Source: Pseudomonas xantholysinigenes (GTDB lineage: Bacteria; Pseudomonadota; Gammaproteobacteria; Pseudomonadales; Pseudomonadaceae). Taken from it: a DNA stretch of 64,000 nucleotides. The notes under the pieces are model-generated. The model ran no database searches, was not told the origin of the DNA, and was given only the letters and a program-made list of their open reading frames with translations. The position numbers and the translations under genes were made by a program. Location of the stretch: assembly GCF_014268885.2 (NCBI RefSeq), contig NZ_CP077095.1, positions 372,001 to 436,000 of the forward strand, written 5' to 3'. This document shows, piece after piece, positions 59,684 to 64,000 of this stretch (position 1 is its first letter; every line of letters begins with the position of its first letter).

Positions 59684-60571
59684 TCAGGCGCGCTTGCGCA
59701 AGCTCAGCCAGGCATCGACGCTGTAGACAGCCAGCCCGGCCCAGATAAAGGCGAACGCCACCAAGGTGCTCGACGACAGGTGCTCGTCGAACAGCAACAC
59801 CGCCTGCAGCAGCACCAAGGTTGGCGCCAGGTACTGCAGGAAGCCCAGGGTGGTGTAGGGCAGGTGGCGCGCGGCGGCGTTGAAGCACACCAGCGGTACC
59901 AGCGTCACCGGGCCTGCCGCAATCAACCACAAGGCCTCGCTGCTGCTGAAGAATTCAGGGCTGGCGCTGCTGGCTGTTGGATGCAGCAGCAACCAGCCAA
60001 GGGCGATGGGCACCAGCATCCAGGTCTCGACTACCAGCCCGGGCAGTGCCGCCACTGGCGCCTGCTTGCGGATCAAGCCATAGAAGCCGAACGACAGCGC
60101 CAAGGCCAGCGACACCCAGGGCAGGCTGCCAACCTGCCACACCTGCTGCGCCACCCCCAGTGCCGCCAGCACCACTGCCAGCCATTGCAGGCGACGCAGG
60201 CGCTCGCCGAGCAGCAGCATGCCCAGCAGCACGTTGATCAGTGGGTTGATGTAGTAACCCAGGCTGGCTTCGAGCATGCGGCCGTTGTTCACCGCCCACA
60301 CATAAGTCAGCCAGTTGCCGGCGATCAGTGCCCCGCTCAGGGCCAGGATCGCCAGGCGCCGTGGGTTCTCGCGCAGCTCGCGCCACCAGCCGGGGTGTTT
60401 CCACACCAGCAGCAGGAGCGAACCGAACAGCGCCGACCAGAGCACCCGGTGGACGATGATCTCCACCGCCGGGACGCTCTGGATGGCTTTGAAGTACAGG
60501 GGGAACAGGCCCCAGATGATGTAGGCACCGAGGCCCAGAATGTACCCGCGACGCGGGTTGGCGGCGTGCAT
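59684..60571 (-). CDS. rarD: RarD-type EamA transporter
   Basis: The 295-residue membrane protein has about ten hydrophobic segments in two EamA repeats. YILGLGAYIIWGLFPLYFKA near the N-terminus and GFYGLIRKQAPVAALPGLVV near 155 match the RarD (chloramphenicol-sensitive protein) group. Its transported substrate is unknown. AAGGA stands just before the ATG. Convergent with gcvR across the DnaA-box region. Confidence 0.88.
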   Translation of the reverse strand: MHAANPRRGYILGLGAYIIWGLFPLYFKAIQSVPAVEIIVHRVLWSALFGSLLLLVWKHPGWWRELRENPRRLAILALSGALIAGNWLTYVWAVNNGRMLEASLGYYINPLINVLLGMLLLGERLRRLQWLAVVLAALGVAQQVWQVGSLPWVSLALALSFGFYGLIRKQAPVAALPGLVVETWMLVPIALGWLLLHPTASSASPEFFSSSEALWLIAAGPVTLVPLVCFNAAARHLPYTTLGFLQYLAPTLVLLQAVLLFDEHLSSSTLVAFAFIWAGLAVYSVDAWLSLRKRA

Positions 60572-60632
60572 GCAGAATCCTTGCTTAGGTAGCTAAATGA
60601 AGCGACGGCTATTGTAGACAGAGCGCGGCGCG

Positions 60633-61607
60633 CTAGAACAATTTCAGCGGTTCTTCATCCAGGGCGGCAAGTTGCTCGCGCAGGGCGAGGATCTGGTCGC
60701 CCCAGTAGCGCGGCTGGCCGAACCAGGGGAAGCTCGGTGGAAACGCCGGGTCGTCCCAACGCCGTGCCAGCCAGGCGCTGTAATGCAGCTGGCGCAAGGC
60801 GCGCAGCGGCTCGATCAGGGCCAGTTCGCGTGGGTCGAAGTCGTGGAACTCGTTGTAGCCGTCGACCAGTTCGGCCAGTTGCCCCAGGCGTTCCTCGCGG
60901 CTGCCGGCGAGCATCATCCACAGGTCCTGCACCGCTGGGCCCATGCGGCAGTCGTCGAGGTCGACGACATGGTAGATATCGTCACGGTGCATCAGGTTGC
61001 CCGGGTGCAGGTCGCCGTGCAGGCGGATCAGCTGGTGCGGGGTGCGGGCGTAGAGGTCCTCGACCCGTTTGAGCAGGTCGCGCGCCACCGACTCGTAGGC
61101 CGGCAGCAGCTCGCGGGGCACGAAATCGCCATCGAGCAGGGTCTTGAGCGAGGCGTGGCCAAAGTTGTCCACAGCCAGGGATTCGCGATGCTCGAAGGGT
61201 TTGGTCGCGCCGACCGCGTGCAGGCGCCCGAGCAGTTGCCCGAGGCGATAGAGCTGGTCGAGGTTGCCCGGCTCCGGGGCATGTCCACCACGGCGCGGGA
61301 ACAGGGTGAAGCGAAAACCCTGGTGCTCGAACAAAGAGCGCCCCTCGTGCAGCAGCGGTGCCACCACGGGCACTTCGCACTCGGCCAGTTCGCGGGTGAA
61401 GGCGTGCTCTTCGAGGATCGCCGCGTCGCTCCAACGCCCGGGACGGTAGAACTTGGCGATCAGCGGCTGCGCGTCTTCGATGCCCACCTGGTAGACACGG
61501 TTCTCGTAGCTGTTGAGGGCCAGCACCCGGGCGTCGCTGAGAAAGCCGAGGCTTTCCACGGCGTCCAGCACGAGGTCGGGGGTCAGGGTGTCGAACGGGT
61601 GGGACAT
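60633..61607 (-). CDS. srkA: Stress response kinase A (YihE/RdoA)
   Basis: The 324-residue protein has an aminoglycoside-phosphotransferase-like kinase fold with PLIAKFYRPGRWSDAAILEE near 50 (ATP Lys), LIRLHGDLHPGNLMHRDD near 193 as catalytic loop, and HVVDLDDCRMGP near 215. SrkA counteracts MazF-type stress death in E. coli. GGAG lies 7 bases before ATG 61607; the 15 upstream codons are rejected. Confidence 0.9.
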   Translation of the reverse strand: MSHPFDTLTPDLVLDAVESLGFLSDARVLALNSYENRVYQVGIEDAQPLIAKFYRPGRWSDAAILEEHAFTRELAECEVPVVAPLLHEGRSLFEHQGFRFTLFPRRGGHAPEPGNLDQLYRLGQLLGRLHAVGATKPFEHRESLAVDNFGHASLKTLLDGDFVPRELLPAYESVARDLLKRVEDLYARTPHQLIRLHGDLHPGNLMHRDDIYHVVDLDDCRMGPAVQDLWMMLAGSREERLGQLAELVDGYNEFHDFDPRELALIEPLRALRQLHYSAWLARRWDDPAFPPSFPWFGQPRYWGDQILALREQLAALDEEPLKLF

Positions 61608-61701
61608 GAAAGGCTCCAGGCGCGAGGGCAGCGTGGGCGCATGGTAGCGCAAGTTCCGCGCCAGGCGCGGTCACAGTCTTGCTCGGATACAGCCAGGCAG
61701 G

Positions 61702-62466
61702 CTAGACCGGCACGCCGAGCAACACATAGGACGGATGGAACTGCGCACGCAACACGCTACCCGACGTCACCTTGGCTTGCGTAAGCCAGTCTGCCTCGGC
61801 GAAGGCGCACAAGGTCTGGCCGTTGCCCAATGCCAGGCGAACCTCGCACATGTTCTCCTCGGTCGCCAGTACCTCTTCGACGCTGGCCGTCAGGCAATTG
61901 CTGCTGACGTCGGGCTGCTCGTCCGGCGCCAGCAAGCGCACCCACCCCGCCTTGAGCAATGCCACCACCGTGGCGCCCAGCGACAGCTCCAGCCCCTCGG
62001 TGCTGTCCGGGGTGATCAGCGCCTCGATCTCCAACCCACCGCCCAGCGCCAGGCTGATGCGGTCGTGGCGCCCTTCGCGGCGCAATGCCGTGATGCGGCC
62101 TTGCAGCTGGTTGCGGGCGCTGGTGCGTAACATCAGGCGGCCGAGCAGGTCGAGGTCGCTGGTTTCTTCGGCGGCTTCGAGCAACTGCGTCTGCAAGGCC
62201 TGCAGGCGTTGGTACAACCGCAGCACCCGCTCGCCCTCGGCAGACAACCGCGCGCCACCGCCGCCACGGCCACCGGTGCTGCGCTCGACCAGCGGCTGGG
62301 CGGCCAGGTTGTTGAGCTCGTCGATGGCGTCCCAGGCGGCCTTGTAGCTGATCCCGGCGGCCTTGGCGGCGCGGGTGATCGAGCCTTGTTCGGCGACATG
62401 CTGCAGCAGGGCGATGCGCTGGGGACGGCGGGCGATGTGCTGGGTGAGCAGGGCAGGCAGGGACAT
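61702..62466 (-). CDS. modE: ModE-type molybdenum-dependent transcriptional regulator
   Basis: The 254-residue protein has an N-terminal winged-helix domain (about 15-110) with GSITRAAKAAGISYKAAWDA near 28, and two Mop/TOBE domains (about 122-185 and 192-254) beginning RNQLQGRITALRREG and SSNCLTASVEEVLATEENMC. It probably binds molybdate and represses a molybdate transport operon, which is not in this window. Full-length for ModE. The start lacks a clear ribosome binding site. Confidence 0.85.
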   Translation of the reverse strand: MSLPALLTQHIARRPQRIALLQHVAEQGSITRAAKAAGISYKAAWDAIDELNNLAAQPLVERSTGGRGGGGARLSAEGERVLRLYQRLQALQTQLLEAAEETSDLDLLGRLMLRTSARNQLQGRITALRREGRHDRISLALGGGLEIEALITPDSTEGLELSLGATVVALLKAGWVRLLAPDEQPDVSSNCLTASVEEVLATEENMCEVRLALGNGQTLCAFAEADWLTQAKVTSGSVLRAQFHPSYVLLGVPV

Positions 62467-62523
62467 GGGCAGGATTCGGGGTTGCGGCAGGTCCCGAGAC
62501 GTTGCCGCCCGTCTGCGCTCAAG

Positions 62524-63261
62524 TCAAGCCTGGCCCGGCCTGGGCGTGCGGGCCAGGCAGTAGATATCCACACGCTGGGCGCCGGCCTTGCGCAACAGCT
62601 GGGCGATGGCCTGCGCGGTGGCGCCGGTGGTCAGCACATCGTCGACCACCGCCAGGTGCAGGCCCTCGACCTGCGCGCCGGGCAGCAAGGCGAAGGCCTG
62701 GCGCAGGTTGCGCCGTCGCGCCTGGGCGCCCAGGGCCTGCTGGGCCGGCGTGTCGCGCGAGCGTACGAGCAGGTGCTCGTCGCACGGCAGGTTCAAGTGC
62801 CGGGCCAGCCAGCGGGCCAGCATCGCCGCCTGGTTGAATCCACGCTGGCGCAGTCGACGCCGAGCCAGGGGCACGGGCAACAGCCGGTCGGGGCGCGACA
62901 GGCCCTCGCTGTAGTGATGTTCGAGGGCGTGCCCGAGCAACTGTGCCAGCAGCCGGCCCAGCGGCCATTGGCTGTTGTGCTTGAAACGACTGATCAAGGT
63001 ATCGACCGGAAAGCGGTATTCCCAAGCCGCGATCACCCGGTGAAACGGCGGTGAGCGGCGCCGGCAGCTGTTGCAGGCAAGGCCGCTCATCGCCAGCGGC
63101 AAGGCGCAGCGCCGGCATTGATCCCTCAGCCACGGCAACTCCTGCTCGCAGGCCATGCACAGTGCATAGGGTTGCTGGGCGAGCTCATCACAAAGCAAGC
63201 AGGTTTGATTGATATTTAACCAGTTGTAAACCAGTGTCTTTATGTTTGGTTGACAGTTCAT
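62524..63261 (-). CDS. comF: ComF family phosphoribosyltransferase-like protein
   Basis: The 245-residue protein has an N-terminal double zinc-ribbon (Cys pairs CLLCDE, CMAC, CRRCALP and CNSCRRR between residues 22 and 68) and a phosphoribosyltransferase fold with the PRPP loop LAVVDDVLTTGATAQAIAQL near 206. In naturally competent bacteria ComF helps DNA uptake; elsewhere its role is unclear. GGAAGG precedes ATG 63261. Its first codons overlap the BirA-like operator of bioB, which is divergent. Confidence 0.9.
   Translation of the reverse strand: MNCQPNIKTLVYNWLNINQTCLLCDELAQQPYALCMACEQELPWLRDQCRRCALPLAMSGLACNSCRRRSPPFHRVIAAWEYRFPVDTLISRFKHNSQWPLGRLLAQLLGHALEHHYSEGLSRPDRLLPVPLARRRLRQRGFNQAAMLARWLARHLNLPCDEHLLVRSRDTPAQQALGAQARRRNLRQAFALLPGAQVEGLHLAVVDDVLTTGATAQAIAQLLRKAGAQRVDIYCLARTPRPGQA
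63224..63256. promoter_or_regulatory. BirA (biotin repressor) operator overlapping comF start
   Basis: TTGTAAACC-N15-GGTTGACAG matches the E. coli bio operator consensus (TTGTAAACC-N15-GGTTtACAA) with correct spacing and only one or two right-half mismatches. It covers TTGACA, a possible bioB -35, and lies about 95 bp before bioB. It also sits within the first 13 codons of comF. Confidence 0.72.
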
Positions 63262-63350
63262 GGGCCTTCCGTGACTATGCGAGCTATCCGTGATGCGCTG
63301 ACAGGCTTCACTGTCCCGGCGCCAGCTTCAGCCTAAACAAGGAAACGCCG

Positions 63351-64000
63351 ATGAGCGCCAGCACAACTGCAACAACACGTCACGACTGGTCCCTGGCCGA
63401 GGTCAAGGCGCTGTTCCAGCAACCGTTCAACGACCTGCTGTTCCAGGCGCAGACCGTGCACCGCGCGCACTTCGACCCGAACCGCGTGCAGGTTTCGACG
63501 CTGCTGTCGATCAAGACCGGCGCCTGCCCGGAAGATTGCAAATATTGTCCGCAGTCCGGTCACTACAACACCGGGCTGGAAAAACAGAAGCTGATGGAAG
63601 TGCAGAAGGTGCTGGAGGAGGCCGCCCGGGCCAAGGCCATCGGCTCTACCCGTTTCTGCATGGGTGCGGCGTGGAAGCACCCGTCGGCCAAGGACATGCC
63701 CTACGTGCTGGAAATGGTCAAAGGGGTCAAGGCCATGGGCCTGGAAACCTGCATGACCCTCGGCAAGCTCGACCAGGAGCAGACCCAGGCCCTGGCCCAG
63801 GCCGGCCTGGACTACTACAACCACAACCTCGACACCTCGCCGGAGTTCTACGGCAGCATCATCACCACCCGCACCTACGGCGAGCGTCTGCAGACCTTGG
63901 CCTACGTGCGCGATGCCGGGATGAAGATCTGCTCCGGCGGCATCCTCGGCATGGGCGAGTCGCTGGATGACCGCGCAGGCCTCTTGATCCAGCTGGCCAA
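63351..64000 (+). CDS. bioB: Biotin synthase (N-terminal part, runs off the window)
   Basis: The first 216 codons of the radical-SAM biotin synthase are present. The 4Fe-4S motif [18 protein letters not shown] (C-x3-C-x2-C) lies near residue 59, and [33 protein letters not shown] and [12 protein letters not shown] are family hallmarks. It inserts sulfur into dethiobiotin. GGAAAC lies 6 bases before the ATG. It is divergent from comF, with a BirA operator between. Confidence 0.96.
   Translation, partial: MSASTTATTRHDWSLAEVKALFQQPFNDLLFQAQTVHRAHFDPNRVQVSTLLSIKTGACPEDCKYCPQSGHYNTGLEKQKLMEVQKVLEEAARAKAIGSTRFCMGAAWKHPSAKDMPYVLEMVKGVKAMGLETCMTLGKLDQEQTQALAQAGLDYYNHNLDTSPEFYGSIITTRTYGERLQTLAYVRDAGMKICSGGILGMGESLDDRAGLLIQLA

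Overview
The window is a high-GC, gene-dense chromosomal segment of a Pseudomonas, almost certainly of the P. putida group. The evidence is the gene content and order (gbcAB, a purine-type chemoreceptor, ltaE-glyA-soxBDAG-purU-fdhA, creBCD, aceEF, glnE, the waaFCGP core cluster, glcB, bioB). From memory this closely tracks the P. putida KT2440 region around PP_0315-PP_0362. The typical P. putida REP palindromes are also present. No tRNA, rRNA, CRISPR array, prophage or insertion sequence was seen.

Layout. (1) 1-17.7 kb is a C1/betaine block. gbcA and gbcB start glycine betaine demethylation; soxBDAG oxidises sarcosine to glycine; glyA, ltaE, purU and fdhA handle glycine/serine, formyl-THF and formaldehyde. 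Two chemoreceptors, a ZapB/ZapA-like pair and an orphan RHS gene interrupt it. (2) 17.8-26.4 kb holds a second orphan RHS gene with an AT-rich tip, a DUF2780 exported protein, a YihG-like acyltransferase, a periplasmic retropepsin-like protein, the creBC-creD envelope-stress system, a GST and msrA. (3) 26.5-37.2 kb has a GGDEF-EAL protein with a degenerate GGDEF motif, aceF-aceE (pyruvate dehydrogenase) and the divergent glnE. (4) 37.4-44.4 kb is one translationally coupled LPS core operon: heptosyltransferases, a glycosyltransferase and four kinase-fold genes. A large DUF6543/dermonecrotic-toxin-like gene converges on it. (5) 47.2-52.7 kb is an iron-uptake module: ECF sigma, FecR, TonB receptor with signalling domain, PepSY protein and a small membrane protein, with a candidate Fur box at its head. 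(6) 52.8-64 kb carries a DEDDh exonuclease coupled to a cNMP/CBS/nucleotidyltransferase protein, a response regulator, glcB, gcvR, rarD, srkA, a ModE-type regulator, comF and the start of bioB.

The most informative non-coding signals are: a near-perfect BirA operator inside the first codons of comF, facing bioB; a cre-tag-like direct repeat before creD; two related palindromes 52 bp apart in the aceE-glnE gap; a 14-bp palindrome before the mcpH-like gene; a DnaA-box cluster beside rarD; and three long hairpins built from AGCTTCA/AGCTGCA heptamers, one of which supplies the last codons of fecR. All functional statements are inferred from sequence recognition; no database search was run.
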